From Larkinella rosea (GTDB lineage: Bacteria > Bacteroidota > Bacteroidia > Cytophagales > Spirosomataceae), in contig NZ_RQJO01000009.1 of assembly GCF_003858635.1 (NCBI RefSeq), positions 372,001-436,000 of the forward strand: a stretch of 64,000 bases of DNA. Reading direction: 5' to 3'. Under the pieces are notes generated by a model that saw only the letters and a program-made list of their open reading frames with translations, was not told the origin of the DNA and did no database searches. A program made the position numbers and the translations under genes. This document shows, piece after piece, positions 44,381 to 53,076 of this stretch; within the stretch, counting starts at the first letter, position 1; each line of letters starts with the position of its first letter.

Positions 44381-45616
44381 ATGCCACAAGTGAGCTGTTC
44401 GTTCTGCGGACGACGCAAAAATGAGGTGACCCTCCTGCTATCGGGCATCGATGCCCATATTTGTAATTTCTGCATCGAGCAAGGCCATCAGGTAGTGCTG
44501 GAGGAAACCAAACCCAAGCGCTCGAACCCCGAAGATCGCCCCAACTTCAACCTCATCAAACCGATGGAGATGAAGAGCTTCCTCGACCAATACATTATCG
44601 GGCAGGACGAAGCGAAAAAAGTGATGACCGTGGCGGTTTATAACCACTACAAACGGTTGATGCAACCACCGTCGGACGACGAAATCCAGATTGAAAAATC
44701 CAATATTGTGATGGTGGGCGATACAGGAACCGGTAAGACCTACCTGGCCCGGAGCATCGCCAAAATATTGCAGGTGCCTTTCTGCATTGCCGATGCCACG
44801 GTGATTACCGAAGCCGGTTATGTGGGCGAAGATGTGGAAACGATCCTGACGCGTTTGTTACAAGCCGCCGATTACAATGTTGAAAACGCCGAGCGGGGCA
44901 TCGTCTACATCGATGAGATCGATAAAATTGCCCGGAAATCCGATAATCCGTCCATTACGCGCGATGTAAGTGGCGAAGGCGTTCAGCAGGCCATGCTGAA
45001 ACTGCTCGAAGGCTCCATTGTCAACGTACCACCCCAGGGCGGCCGCAAACATCCCGACCAGCGGATGATTGCCCTCAATACCGAAAACATCCTGTTCATC
45101 TGCGGAGGAGCGTTCGACGGCATCGACCGGCACATTGGCAAGCGCGTCAACGCCCGGCCGATCGGTTTTTCGGGCGACCGTCGCCTGAACGATTCGCTGG
45201 AACGCGCGAATCTGATGCGCCATGTTTCGGCCCAGGATTTGAAATCATTCGGTTTGATTCCCGAACTAATTGGCCGTCTACCGGTTTTGACCTACCTCGA
45301 ACCCCTGAGTTCCGAAGCGCTGCGCCGGATTCTGACCGAACCCAAAAACGCCATCACGAAGCAGTACGCCAAGTTGTTTCAGATGGAAGATATCAAACTG
45401 TACTGGGACGACCTCGCCCTCGACTACGTAGTCGATCAGGCGATGGTCTACAACCTGGGTGCGCGCGGTCTGCGTTCGATCTGCGAATCGATCATTACGG
45501 ACGCCATGTATGAGCTTCCGTCGACGAAAGAAATAAAAGAGTTGACAATCACGGTTGATTATGCCCGGGAGAAGTTTGGCAAGTCATCGCTGCACGTGCT
45601 GCGCTCTGCCGCCTGA
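44381..45616 (+). CDS. clpX: ATP-dependent Clp protease ATP-binding subunit ClpX
   Basis: 411 residues. The C4 zinc-binding domain has [11 protein letters not shown] and CNFC at the N-terminus. The AAA+ domain contains Walker [17 protein letters not shown], the pore loop [11 protein letters not shown] and Walker [14 protein letters not shown]. Sensor regions and [17 protein letters not shown] follow, as do [21 protein letters not shown] near the end. ClpX unfolds substrates and feeds ClpP. It lies 919 bases after clpP. Confidence 0.96.
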   Translation: MPQVSCSFCGRRKNEVTLLLSGIDAHICNFCIEQGHQVVLEETKPKRSNPEDRPNFNLIKPMEMKSFLDQYIIGQDEAKKVMTVAVYNHYKRLMQPPSDDEIQIEKSNIVMVGDTGTGKTYLARSIAKILQVPFCIADATVITEAGYVGEDVETILTRLLQAADYNVENAERGIVYIDEIDKIARKSDNPSITRDVSGEGVQQAMLKLLEGSIVNVPPQGGRKHPDQRMIALNTENILFICGGAFDGIDRHIGKRVNARPIGFSGDRRLNDSLERANLMRHVSAQDLKSFGLIPELIGRLPVLTYLEPLSSEALRRILTEPKNAITKQYAKLFQMEDIKLYWDDLALDYVVDQAMVYNLGARGLRSICESIITDAMYELPSTKEIKELTITVDYAREKFGKSSLHVLRSAA

Positions 45617-45633
45617 CAAACGGAATCAACCTG

Positions 45634-45689
45634 AACTGACTGAATTGAACCAAAACGTATAGGGGGTTCAACTCAGTCAGTTTTTTTTT
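45634..45689 (+). terminator. Terminator of clpX
   Basis: AACTGACTGAATTGAACC (45634-45651) pairs with GGTTCAACTCAGTCAGTT (45665-45682), followed by a run of T. Confidence 0.88.
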
Positions 45690-45772
45690 AGGGAAACAGA
45701 ACAAATACGGTTTTGGGAAGTTTTGGATACGAAGCAACCATCATGCTTTGTCATAACCTCAAATTATCCCGT

Positions 45773-46396
45773 ATGAAAACCTCTTCCCGAAACGTGTTTT
45801 ACGCGTTGATCGCCACGGTTCTGTTCAGCGCCTGCAGCCGTCCCTATGCCACCTACCAGAAAATGCCCGTCGAGCATTTTGCCAGTCAGAAACCCAAAAC
45901 CGCCCCGGTTTTTTCTACTGAAGCAGCCCTTCCGGTAATGGAGCAAACGGTAGCAGCCATTCCTTCCGAATCCCAGCCGGTTTCGGCTGTTCCACCATCC
46001 AGCGCACTGAATCAGGTTCAGAAGGCGATGGATCAGGTAACGGCCAGCAGCGACAACAAAGTGGTCAATAACAAGCTGCAAAAGCGGATGGCCCGGATTC
46101 AGTCGATGCTGACGACTACTTCCAACCAATCAAATCTTGCTTCGACGCAAAACAAGGTGGCCAAAAAGCCGAATCTGGCCGAGCGTCTGATGTTGAAAAA
46201 CGTCGATAAAAAAATCAAGCGGGCGCTGGCACCGAATCACCCCAATGCTCCCAAAGCCGTGAACGTCATTGTAACGGTGGGAGCCATTGTGGCCCTGGTC
46301 GGCTTAATCTTATTCCTGGCAACTACCTCAAATGCCATCGGCGTCACCCTGCTGATCGTTGGTCTCGTTCTGCTGCTGGTCGGATTGATTGTCTGA
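45773..46396 (+). CDS. Lipoprotein of a tandem paralogue pair, copy 1, unknown function
   Basis: 207 residues from ATG 45773. Lipobox FSAC (LFSACSRPYATYQKMPVEHF) sets Cys near residue 23. A Pro/Ala/Thr/Ser-rich linker follows, then a Lys-rich segment (NKVVNNKLQKRMARIQSML, NLAERLMLKNVDKKIKRALAP). The C-terminus has two TM helices (VNVIVTVGAIVALVGLILFL; GVTLLIVGLVLLLVGLIV). A lipoprotein that also ends in paired TM helices is unusual. It is a paralogue of the gene at 46609. A GC-rich hairpin follows it. Confidence 0.7.
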   Translation: MKTSSRNVFYALIATVLFSACSRPYATYQKMPVEHFASQKPKTAPVFSTEAALPVMEQTVAAIPSESQPVSAVPPSSALNQVQKAMDQVTASSDNKVVNNKLQKRMARIQSMLTTTSNQSNLASTQNKVAKKPNLAERLMLKNVDKKIKRALAPNHPNAPKAVNVIVTVGAIVALVGLILFLATTSNAIGVTLLIVGLVLLLVGLIV

Positions 46397-46409
46397 CGGC
46401 CTACCCGAT

Positions 46410-46440
46410 GACGGGCCCGGTGGCTTAAACCGGGCCCGTC
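46410..46440 (+). terminator. GC-rich hairpin after lipoprotein copy 1
   Basis: GACGGGCCCGG (46410-46420) pairs with CCGGGCCCGTC (46430-46440), 9-base loop. No clear T-run follows, so termination is uncertain. Confidence 0.6.
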
Positions 46441-46608
46441 CGTATTCATTTTGGCGTAAAATGACGCTTTTTGAATGCGGTAAATAAATAAAAGCCATTG
46501 TCTATCGACTTTTTTACAAAAAAAGAGGCCAAGTTTTGCAGGGATGATAATCATTCTGCTTTTTTGTCCGGAATACACATTATTAATCATATCTCCTTTT
46601 CAAATTTC

Positions 46609-47253
46609 ATGAGAACACTTTCCAAACTAGCAGTGTATTCACTGCTGACTTCAGCCTTGTTCAGTGCTTGTAGCCGTCCGTATGCAACCTACCAGAAAAT
46701 GCCCGTCGAGCGCTTTGGCAGTCGGCAGGAAGTTCCGGCGGTTTCGACTCCTCAGACGCCGGCCGAAGACGTTGCTGTTGCATCGGTAGAATCCCCGGCT
46801 GTTGCTCCCGCCGAGACAGCCACCCCGTTGACAACCGCTGCAGCCCTGAAAAATGTTGAACAGAAATTACAGGAAACCGTAGCTCGCAGCGATAACAAAC
46901 TGGCCGGTACCAAAAAGCTTGAAAAACGGATGGCCCGGGTGCAGAGTTTACTGGCCGAAGCCAGCGTGAAAGCCACGACGACAGCCGAAAATAAAACCGC
47001 TTCGGCATTGACCACAACGCACAAAATGAATTTGGCGGAGCGGATGATGATGAAGAAAATTGATAAAAAAATTAAAAACTCGCTGGCGCCGGACGAAGCC
47101 CAAGCCATGAGCCGGACGCTGCGGGCGGGGATCATCATCGCCATTATCGGTTTGATTCTGTCGCTGCTGGGCGGGGTTTTATCCCTGATCGGGGTGCTGA
47201 TGTTAATCGCCGGTCTGGTATTGATTCTGGTCGATGTGCTTTCGCAGGCTTAG
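46609..47253 (+). CDS. Lipoprotein of a tandem paralogue pair, copy 2, unknown function
   Basis: 214 residues from ATG 46609; an upstream in-frame stretch has no family likeness. Signal and lipobox (LFSAC) lead to the same 18 residues LFSACSRPYATYQKMPVE as copy 1. The middle is Ala/Thr/Glu-rich; EKRMARVQSLLAEAS, NLAERMMMKKIDKKIKNSLAP and two C-terminal TM helices (AGIIIAIIGLILSLLGGVLS; LMLIAGLVLILVDVL) mirror copy 1. The DNA around the lipobox is also similar, suggesting duplication. Function unknown. Confidence 0.7.
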   Translation: MRTLSKLAVYSLLTSALFSACSRPYATYQKMPVERFGSRQEVPAVSTPQTPAEDVAVASVESPAVAPAETATPLTTAAALKNVEQKLQETVARSDNKLAGTKKLEKRMARVQSLLAEASVKATTTAENKTASALTTTHKMNLAERMMMKKIDKKIKNSLAPDEAQAMSRTLRAGIIIAIIGLILSLLGGVLSLIGVLMLIAGLVLILVDVLSQA

Positions 47254-47258
47254 TCTTT

Positions 47259-47354
47259 CAATAAATAATTAATAATGAACAATGAAAAATTAACAATGTA
47301 AAAGCGCTTCAAATCGGGCACATTTGCATTATTAATTTTTCATTTATTTTTTGG
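47259..47354. repeat. Imperfect wordy hairpin L (AATGAAAAATTAACAATG word)
   Basis: Left arm 47259-47304 of ATTAATAATGAACAATGAAA words; right arm 47321-47354. AATGAAAAATTAACAATG pairs with CATTATTAATTTTTCATT, two mismatches. It lies after the second lipoprotein. Confidence 0.88.
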
Positions 47355-47445
47355 CGTAGTTACGGCCTTCGGGTTAGTGGCTACGCCAAACTGTTTTCGG
47401 ACTTTCTGGTTAGTAGAATAGACACACCTTCAATTCAATCATCCG

Positions 47446-48174
47446 ATGAATGCGAAACCAACTCTTGTACTGATTCACGGTCACGGCGTCGATGCTTCCA
47501 TCTGGAATCAGGTTTATGACGATCTGGCTTCGGACTATAGCGTTGTAAAACCCGACCTCTCCACCCAGTCCAGCCACGAAACCATTGAAGCCTACGCCGA
47601 AGATTTGTTTAGTCTCCTGCAATCGGCTCAGCTCCAGTCCTGTGTGCTGATTGGGCATTCGATGGGCGGTTACATTGTGCTGGCCATTGCCGAACAACAT
47701 CCCGACCTTGTGAGCGGTTTGGTGTTGCTCAACTCCACGGCTTTTGCGGATGATGAGGCTAAGAAACAGTCCCGGCAAAAAGCGGTCGAATCTTTGGAGG
47801 AACAAGGGGCAGGGCCGTTTATTGGGCAAACCGTGCCCAAGATGTTTGGCGAAGACTTTAGTAAAAACCATTCCCAGGAAGTAGCGCAATATGTCGAGCG
47901 GTTTTCGCATTTGCCCGCCAAGGCGCTCAGTGCCGGAATGAAGGCAATGGCGTCGCGTCCGGATCGTACGCACGTGCTGAAAGATGCTTCTTTTCCGGTT
48001 TTGATCATTGCCGGGCAGCAGGATCAGCTGGTGCCGTTTGCCAAAAGTCAGGAATTGGCTGCCGCCGTTCCTAATGCGCAAACCGTGGTGCTCGAAAAAG
48101 CCGGTCATCTGGGCGTGATCGAACAGCCGGATACCGTGCTGAAAGCAATTCGGAATTTTATCGCGGAGCTGTAA
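47446..48174 (+). CDS. Alpha/beta hydrolase
   Basis: 242 residues, no signal peptide. Nucleophile Ser72 sits in LIGHSMGGYIVLA, the oxyanion strand is PTLVLIHGHGVDASIW near 5-20, an Asp is in IIAGQQDQLVPF, and the catalytic His is in EKAGHLGVIEQPD. The cap region EEQGAGPFIGQTVPKMFGED looks like those of carboxylesterase or hydroxyacid-type hydrolases. Substrate unknown. A terminator hairpin follows at 48291. Confidence 0.85.
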   Translation: MNAKPTLVLIHGHGVDASIWNQVYDDLASDYSVVKPDLSTQSSHETIEAYAEDLFSLLQSAQLQSCVLIGHSMGGYIVLAIAEQHPDLVSGLVLLNSTAFADDEAKKQSRQKAVESLEEQGAGPFIGQTVPKMFGEDFSKNHSQEVAQYVERFSHLPAKALSAGMKAMASRPDRTHVLKDASFPVLIIAGQQDQLVPFAKSQELAAAVPNAQTVVLEKAGHLGVIEQPDTVLKAIRNFIAEL

Positions 48175-48290
48175 AACCGCCAACCGGTTAGTAAATCGTT
48201 TCGTTGGTTTTGGGTAATCCGGTTACATTCCCGGCCAGAGACCAGCGGCTGGGCGGCCAACTTTGAACTTCTGGGGTTTTTCCATTGTAT

Positions 48291-48317
48291 AAAAAGCAGG
48301 TAGTAAGCCTGCTTTTT
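48291..48317 (+). terminator. Bidirectional-looking terminator upstream of argD
   Basis: AAAAAGCAGG pairs with CCTGCTTTTT around a 7-base loop. The T run marks it as a terminator for the upstream hydrolase. Confidence 0.85.
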
Positions 48318-48412
48318 ACATTTTTAGCAAAAATTTACCGCCAGAATGCGTAAAATTGCAGGCCAAAAGCCATTCATCTGAAATTAATTAATTCGTTTAA
48401 TCCCGGTTCAAA

Positions 48413-49540
48413 ATGCTTTTCAACGTCTATCCGCTCTACGACATCGAACCCGTTCGGGCGCAGGGCAGTTACTTATGGGACACCAAGGGTGACCGTTATC
48501 TTGATTTGTACGGTGGTCACGCCGTTATTTCGGTTGGTCACACACATCCCAGGTATGTCAGGGCGCTGACGGAGCAGTTGAATCGGATTTCGTTTTATTC
48601 CAATTCCGTGCGGATTCGGCAGCAGGAAGAATTGTCGGAAAAACTGGGTGCGATGTCCGGTTATCCGGATTACGCCCTGTTTTTATGCAATTCCGGGGCC
48701 GAAGCCAACGAAAACGCCTTGAAACTGGCTTCGTTTCATACGGGCCGCAAAAAAGTAATCGCGTTTAAAAAGTCGTTCCACGGCCGCACGGCGGGTGCCG
48801 TAGCCGCCACGGACAATCCGTCGATTGTCGCCCCGATCAATTCGAACGACCATGTTACTTTTTTGCCTTTCAACGACATAGCCGCAGCTGAGGCTGCCAT
48901 TACCGATGAAATTTGTGCCGTAATCATCGAGGGCATTCAGGGCGTGGGCGGTATTCAGGTCGCTACCAGCGAGTTTCTGCAGGCGCTTCGTCAGAAGTGT
49001 GACGAAACCGGTGCGATTTTGATTCTGGACGGGGTTCAGTGCGGCTACGGGCGTTCGGGTAAATTCTTTTCGCACCAGTTCAGCGGTATTACGCCCGATC
49101 TGATCACGATGGCGAAAGGAATGGGCAACGGTTTTCCAATTGGCGGGGTGTTGATTTCTCCGAAGTTCAAGGCTACCTACGGTTTGCTGGGAACGACGTT
49201 CGGCGGTAACCACCTGGCCTGTACGGCGGGGATTGCGGTGCTGGACATCATGCAGGAAGAAAATCTGATCGAAAATGCGGCTGAAATCGGCGATTACATC
49301 ATGGACGGTGTCCGTCAGATTGGCGGTTATAAAGACCTGCGGGGCCGGGGCCTGATGATCGGAATTGAGTATGATTTTCCGGTCGAATCCCTGCGGAATA
49401 CCCTGCTGTTCGACCACCGAATTTTTACCGGCGTCGCAGGAAAAAACACCATTCGATTGCTGCCTTCACTGGCGTTGGGTCGTGACGAAGTAGACGTATT
49501 TCTGGAGGCTCTGAGCAAAGAAGTGCGCGTAGTTTCTTAA
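48413..49540 (+). CDS. argD: Acylornithine aminotransferase (ArgD)
   Basis: 375 residues. A class III PLP aminotransferase: LYGGHAVISVGHTHPRYVRA near 30-49, NSGAEANENALKLAS, SFHGRTAGAVAATDN, and the PLP lysine in LITMAKGMGNGFPIGGVL. It transaminates N-acyl-glutamate semialdehyde to N-acyl-ornithine. Acyl group (acetyl or succinyl) is not settled from the sequence. It starts the argD-argF'-argB operon; gap to the next gene is 28 bases. argC and the acyl-transfer gene are not in view. Confidence 0.93.
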   Translation: MLFNVYPLYDIEPVRAQGSYLWDTKGDRYLDLYGGHAVISVGHTHPRYVRALTEQLNRISFYSNSVRIRQQEELSEKLGAMSGYPDYALFLCNSGAEANENALKLASFHTGRKKVIAFKKSFHGRTAGAVAATDNPSIVAPINSNDHVTFLPFNDIAAAEAAITDEICAVIIEGIQGVGGIQVATSEFLQALRQKCDETGAILILDGVQCGYGRSGKFFSHQFSGITPDLITMAKGMGNGFPIGGVLISPKFKATYGLLGTTFGGNHLACTAGIAVLDIMQEENLIENAAEIGDYIMDGVRQIGGYKDLRGRGLMIGIEYDFPVESLRNTLLFDHRIFTGVAGKNTIRLLPSLALGRDEVDVFLEALSKEVRVVS

Positions 49541-49568
49541 CCGCTTTAACCTGACTTTGCGACCTGAA

Positions 49569-50516
49569 ATGACCAATTTTTTAGCGTACGACGACGTAAC
49601 TGATTTGAATGCCCTCATTCAGGAGGGATTGAATGCCAAACAGAATCCATTTGCCGATCAGTCGCTGGGCCATAACAAAACCATTGGCCTGATTTTCTTC
49701 AATTCCAGTTTGCGCACCCGGATGAGTACCCAGAAAGCCGCTCAGAACCTCGGAATGAACGTCATCATGATGAACGTCGGGCAGGATAGCTGGGGGTTGG
49801 AGATGGAAGAAGGCACGGTGATGAACGGCGACAAGGCCGAACACGTCAAGGAAGCGGCCGCTGTGGTCGGAAAATACTGCGATATTGTGGCAGTTCGGGC
49901 GTTTGCCGGGTTGCAGGATCGCGAACAGGATTATCGGGAAGTGGTTTTGAACCAGTTCAGGAAATACGCCGGTGTGCCCCTCATCAACCTCGAATCGGCG
50001 ACGCGCCACCCGCTGCAATCGCTGGCCGACTGCATCACCATCGAAGAATTCAAAGTCCGGAAACGGCCGAAAATCGTGCTGACCTGGCTACCGCATTTCA
50101 AACCACTGCCGCAGGCCGTGGCCAATTCGTTCAGCGAGTGGATGAACCATATGGATGCGGAATTTGTGATTGCCAATCCGGAAGGCTACGACCTGGCACC
50201 TGAATTTGTCGGTAACGCCCGTGTGATGCACAACCAGAACGAAGCGTTTGAAGGGGCGGATTTTATTTACGGTAAAAACTGGTCTTCCTACCAACAGTAC
50301 GGCCAGGTGCTGACCCAGGACCCATCGTGGATGGTGACAATGGACAAAATGCGCCTGACCGACAACGGAAAATTCATGCACTGCCTGCCGGTTCGGCGCA
50401 ATATGAAAGTGACCGATGAAGTGCTGGACAGCCCGCAGTCAATTGTAATTGAACAGGCGGCTAATCGCGAATGGTCGGCGCAGGCGGTTTTGAAAGGTGT
50501 TTTGCAAGGTTTATGA
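49569..50516 (+). CDS. argF': N-acylornithine carbamoyltransferase (ArgF')
   Basis: 315 residues from ATG 49569; TTG 49557 gives 4 further codons. It has the carbamoyl-phosphate motif FFNSSLRTRMSTQKAAQNLG, then FAGLQDREQDY, TRHPLQSLADCITIEEF and the FMHCLPVRRNMKVTDEVLDS end. This is the acylornithine type found in Bacteroides fragilis, not standard ornithine carbamoyltransferase. In MNGDKAEHVKEA, residue 90 is Ala; from memory SOTCase has Pro90 and AOTCase Glu92 here. Its last bases overlap argB by ATGA. Confidence 0.93.
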   Translation: MTNFLAYDDVTDLNALIQEGLNAKQNPFADQSLGHNKTIGLIFFNSSLRTRMSTQKAAQNLGMNVIMMNVGQDSWGLEMEEGTVMNGDKAEHVKEAAAVVGKYCDIVAVRAFAGLQDREQDYREVVLNQFRKYAGVPLINLESATRHPLQSLADCITIEEFKVRKRPKIVLTWLPHFKPLPQAVANSFSEWMNHMDAEFVIANPEGYDLAPEFVGNARVMHNQNEAFEGADFIYGKNWSSYQQYGQVLTQDPSWMVTMDKMRLTDNGKFMHCLPVRRNMKVTDEVLDSPQSIVIEQAANREWSAQAVLKGVLQGL

Positions 50517-51310
50517 ACAGTCTGATTATCATTAAAATAGGCGGTAACGTCATCGACAATCCCGACGCACTAAAACAGTTTCTGGCTTCTTTTCGCGGGA
50601 TTTCCGGTCATAAAATTCTCATCCACGGGGGTGGTAAAATCGCCACCCAGGTCGCCGAAAAGCTGGGCATTTCAACCACGATGGTGGAAGGCCGCCGGAT
50701 CACGGATCAGCCCATGCTCGACGTCGTTACAATGGTTTATGGCGGTCTGGTTAACAAGCAGATTGTGGCTCAGTTACAGGCCATTGGGGTCGATGCCATC
50801 GGGTTGACGGGGGCGGATGCCAATACCGTTCTGTCGAAAAGGCGGGCGGTGGGCACCATCGACTACGGTTTTGTGGGCGATATCGAAGAAGTCAATTCGG
50901 GCCAGATCCAGTATTTCATCCGCCAGAATCTGGTACCGGTTTTTGCACCCTTGACCTACGACAAGACGGGAAGTCTGCTCAATACCAATGCGGACACGAT
51001 GGCGTCGGCGATTGCGGTCGATACGGCGGTTCGCAACGAGGTGACGCTGGTGTATTGCTTCGAAAAGAAAGGAGTGCTGTCGGACCCGGAAAACGACGAC
51101 AGCGTCATTGCGGAACTTACGCCCGAAAGTTATGCCGACTACAAAAACCGGGGCGTCATTAACAAAGGCATGATTCCCAAGCTCGACAATGCGTTCAAGG
51201 CGCTCGGGAAAGGCGTTAAAAAAGTGATCATCTGCCACGCCAATCAGGTGGCCGAAGCGGTGAGCGGGAACGGAGTCGGAACGGTTTTGCGCCCGAAAAC
51301 TCAGGAGTGA
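50513..51310 (+). CDS. argB: Acetylglutamate kinase
   Basis: 265 residues from ATG 50513, overlapping the argF' stop by 4 bases (ATGA). Typical blocks are LIIIKIGGNVIDNPDAL, ILIHGGGKIATQVAEKLG, VDAIGLTGADANTVL, NTNADTMASAIAVDTA and NKGMIPKLDNAFKALGKG. It phosphorylates N-acetyl(or succinyl)-glutamate, the second step of arginine synthesis. No N-terminal extension typical of arginine-inhibited kinases is present, so feedback is uncertain. It overlaps the convergent peptidase gene by 10 bases. Confidence 0.94.
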   Translation: MNSLIIIKIGGNVIDNPDALKQFLASFRGISGHKILIHGGGKIATQVAEKLGISTTMVEGRRITDQPMLDVVTMVYGGLVNKQIVAQLQAIGVDAIGLTGADANTVLSKRRAVGTIDYGFVGDIEEVNSGQIQYFIRQNLVPVFAPLTYDKTGSLLNTNADTMASAIAVDTAVRNEVTLVYCFEKKGVLSDPENDDSVIAELTPESYADYKNRGVINKGMIPKLDNAFKALGKGVKKVIICHANQVAEAVSGNGVGTVLRPKTQE

Positions 51311-51849
51311 ACCACCCGACGGATGCCGACGTAACGCCGTTGGTAGTAGCTTGCGTGGAGCCAGTCGTAGCGCACTCCGCCATTCCAGGCCGAATGGATG
51401 AACTTGATGCGGTCGCCCACAATTTCGACAATCATGCCAACGTGGCCGATGCTGCTGCTCCGTGAACTGTGGCCTTTAAAGAAAATCAGGTCGCCGGGTT
51501 TGGCCACTTCCTGCTCAATTTCAACCCCCACATTACTCTGGGCCGCACTCGAATGGGGCAAGGTAATGCCAAATTTACTGAAGCAAAACCGGGTAAAACC
51601 GGAACAATCGAAACCACTGGGTGAAGATCCACCGGAGCGATACCGCGAAGAAAGGTATTTTTTGGCGTAACCGAGAATGTCGTGAACCAGCGGAATCCGC
51701 TCGTAAAATGCAGCTTCGGTTTGGGTCGTATCGGTTATAACCGGACGTTTAACCGAGTGTTTTTTAACGATTCGTTTGAAAGGCCGGTGGGCTTGAGCAA
51801 TGCCAAACGAGACAACGCAGAGCGCCGTCAGGAGCACTTTTCTAATCAT
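51301..51849 (-). CDS. NlpC/P60 (C40) cell-wall peptidase
   Basis: 182 residues. An N-terminal signal (VLLTALCVVSFGIAQA) leads to a basic linker and the NlpC/P60 domain. Catalytic Cys82 is in SGFDCSGFTRFCF, His136 in SSSIGHVGMIVEI, and the third polar residue in KFIHSAWNGG. It cleaves gamma-D-glutamyl-diamino-acid bonds in peptidoglycan. It is compact with no LysM or SH3 part. It is convergent with argB, overlapping its end by 10 bases. Confidence 0.93.
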   Translation of the reverse strand: MIRKVLLTALCVVSFGIAQAHRPFKRIVKKHSVKRPVITDTTQTEAAFYERIPLVHDILGYAKKYLSSRYRSGGSSPSGFDCSGFTRFCFSKFGITLPHSSAAQSNVGVEIEQEVAKPGDLIFFKGHSSRSSSIGHVGMIVEIVGDRIKFIHSAWNGGVRYDWLHASYYQRRYVGIRRVVHS

Positions 51850-52080
51850 AAATTAGTAGGTCAAGTCAAGTTTCGATTTCTAAAAATAGAACCGTTTGGT
51901 AAAAAATCCAAACAATTTACTGCTTTTGGTATAGTAGTAACAAATAAATAATGGAAGCGCTTTTGAATGGCCTTACTATAAGTGTAGCCGTAATTTATTG
52001 AACGTTAGTAAGTTTCAGGACTCATTAGCCGTAGAAGACGAAAGAAAAACTTTACCCGTGGCTATTACCGTTTGATCAAT

Positions 52081-53016
52081 TCAGTTAATCTGTAATTCCA
52101 GCAGAATAATTTGCGTCCACTGGTTTTTGCTGGCATTGTCGTCGGTCATCACAACCAGTATTTTTTTGCCGTCGAGGTCTTCGCCCCAGGTCATGGCTTC
52201 GACATTATCGGGATGAAAACTGTTGCGTCCATTAAAATCGAAAGCCGGTTTTTCCTTTTGTTTAATCAGTTGGTGCGTAGCCTCGTCGATCCGGGCTTCG
52301 TATAGTTTTGCCGTAACGGTTTTGGTCGAGTTCTCATAACATCGTTCCAGAACCAGTAACCGGGTTTCGTCACCGGGAATGGCAATGATTTCCGAAATAC
52401 CGCCCAATGCTTCACTCGGACAAACATTCCGGTCGATCTGATAACTGAACTCCGCGTCGAACACCACCGATCCGTTGACTTTCTTGTACCGGTAAAAATG
52501 AATCAGTGAATTGTCGACGCGGGCTTCTTCGAGGGATCCGGCTTCGGGAGCGACCCAAAGGTAATGGGTCGTTAAAGCCAGAGCCTCAACACCTTTGTTC
52601 TTTTTAACCGGCAGGGAATGGGGCAGTGGCAATCGCTCAAACGACTCACCGGTTTGGGGTATGGCGTGTTTCCGATAGCCAACAAACGATTCGTTGTTGT
52701 TTTCAACGGTAAAAAAATAGGTATCCGAAGCGGCATCGTAACGAACCGCTTCGAGATAGAGGCCGGTTTGGAAACTGGAATCCGGCCGACAAGCCCAATC
52801 GGTCAGTTGGTGGATGTTCCGAAACAGGAAATACTGCCCCCGATCGCCCGCCAGCTGCCATTCCTGCCGCTGCGGAATGTATTCCAGACCCGAAATAGTA
52901 TGCAGATTTCGACTGTGCGGAAGCGTGAGGTAATCGTTAAAAGCGAAGGAGACGGTTTGGCTCTGGCCCGAAAGAAAGGAAAATAAGCAGAGAAATGCCG
53001 ATAACAGTAATTTCAT
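52081..53016 (-). CDS. Esterase-like/phytase-type beta-propeller protein
   Basis: 311 residues from ATG 53014-53016 (MKLLLSAFLCLFSFLSGQSQ); 15 more codons upstream are unlikely. A signal peptide is followed by ISGLEYIPQRQEWQLAGDRG and SDTYFFTVENNNESFVGYRK, then KNKGVEALALTTHYLWVAPE and SFHPDNVEAMTWGEDLDGKK. This matches the esterase-like-activity-of-phytase family. Function in the cell is unknown; an exported hydrolase of phosphate or sugar esters is plausible. The 231-base spacer before it (51850-52080) has nothing clear. Confidence 0.75.
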   Translation of the reverse strand: MKLLLSAFLCLFSFLSGQSQTVSFAFNDYLTLPHSRNLHTISGLEYIPQRQEWQLAGDRGQYFLFRNIHQLTDWACRPDSSFQTGLYLEAVRYDAASDTYFFTVENNNESFVGYRKHAIPQTGESFERLPLPHSLPVKKNKGVEALALTTHYLWVAPEAGSLEEARVDNSLIHFYRYKKVNGSVVFDAEFSYQIDRNVCPSEALGGISEIIAIPGDETRLLVLERCYENSTKTVTAKLYEARIDEATHQLIKQKEKPAFDFNGRNSFHPDNVEAMTWGEDLDGKKILVVMTDDNASKNQWTQIILLELQIN

Positions 53017-53076
53017 TCCGGTTAGCAATAGTCTCGTTCTGAGCGGTTTTTGGCAGTGCAAGATAAAGAATAAAGT

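Noticed and set aside
45773-47253. Reading the tandem lipoprotein pair as phage spanins or a toxin-antitoxin pair
   Set aside because: Both copies are whole and similar to each other, not inner/outer partners, and no toxin feature is present.
48413-50516. Calling the carbamoyltransferase ordinary argF (OTCase)
   Set aside because: Length, FFNSSLRTRMSTQ and TRHPLQSLADCITIEEF belong to the acylornithine type; the argB/argD context agrees.
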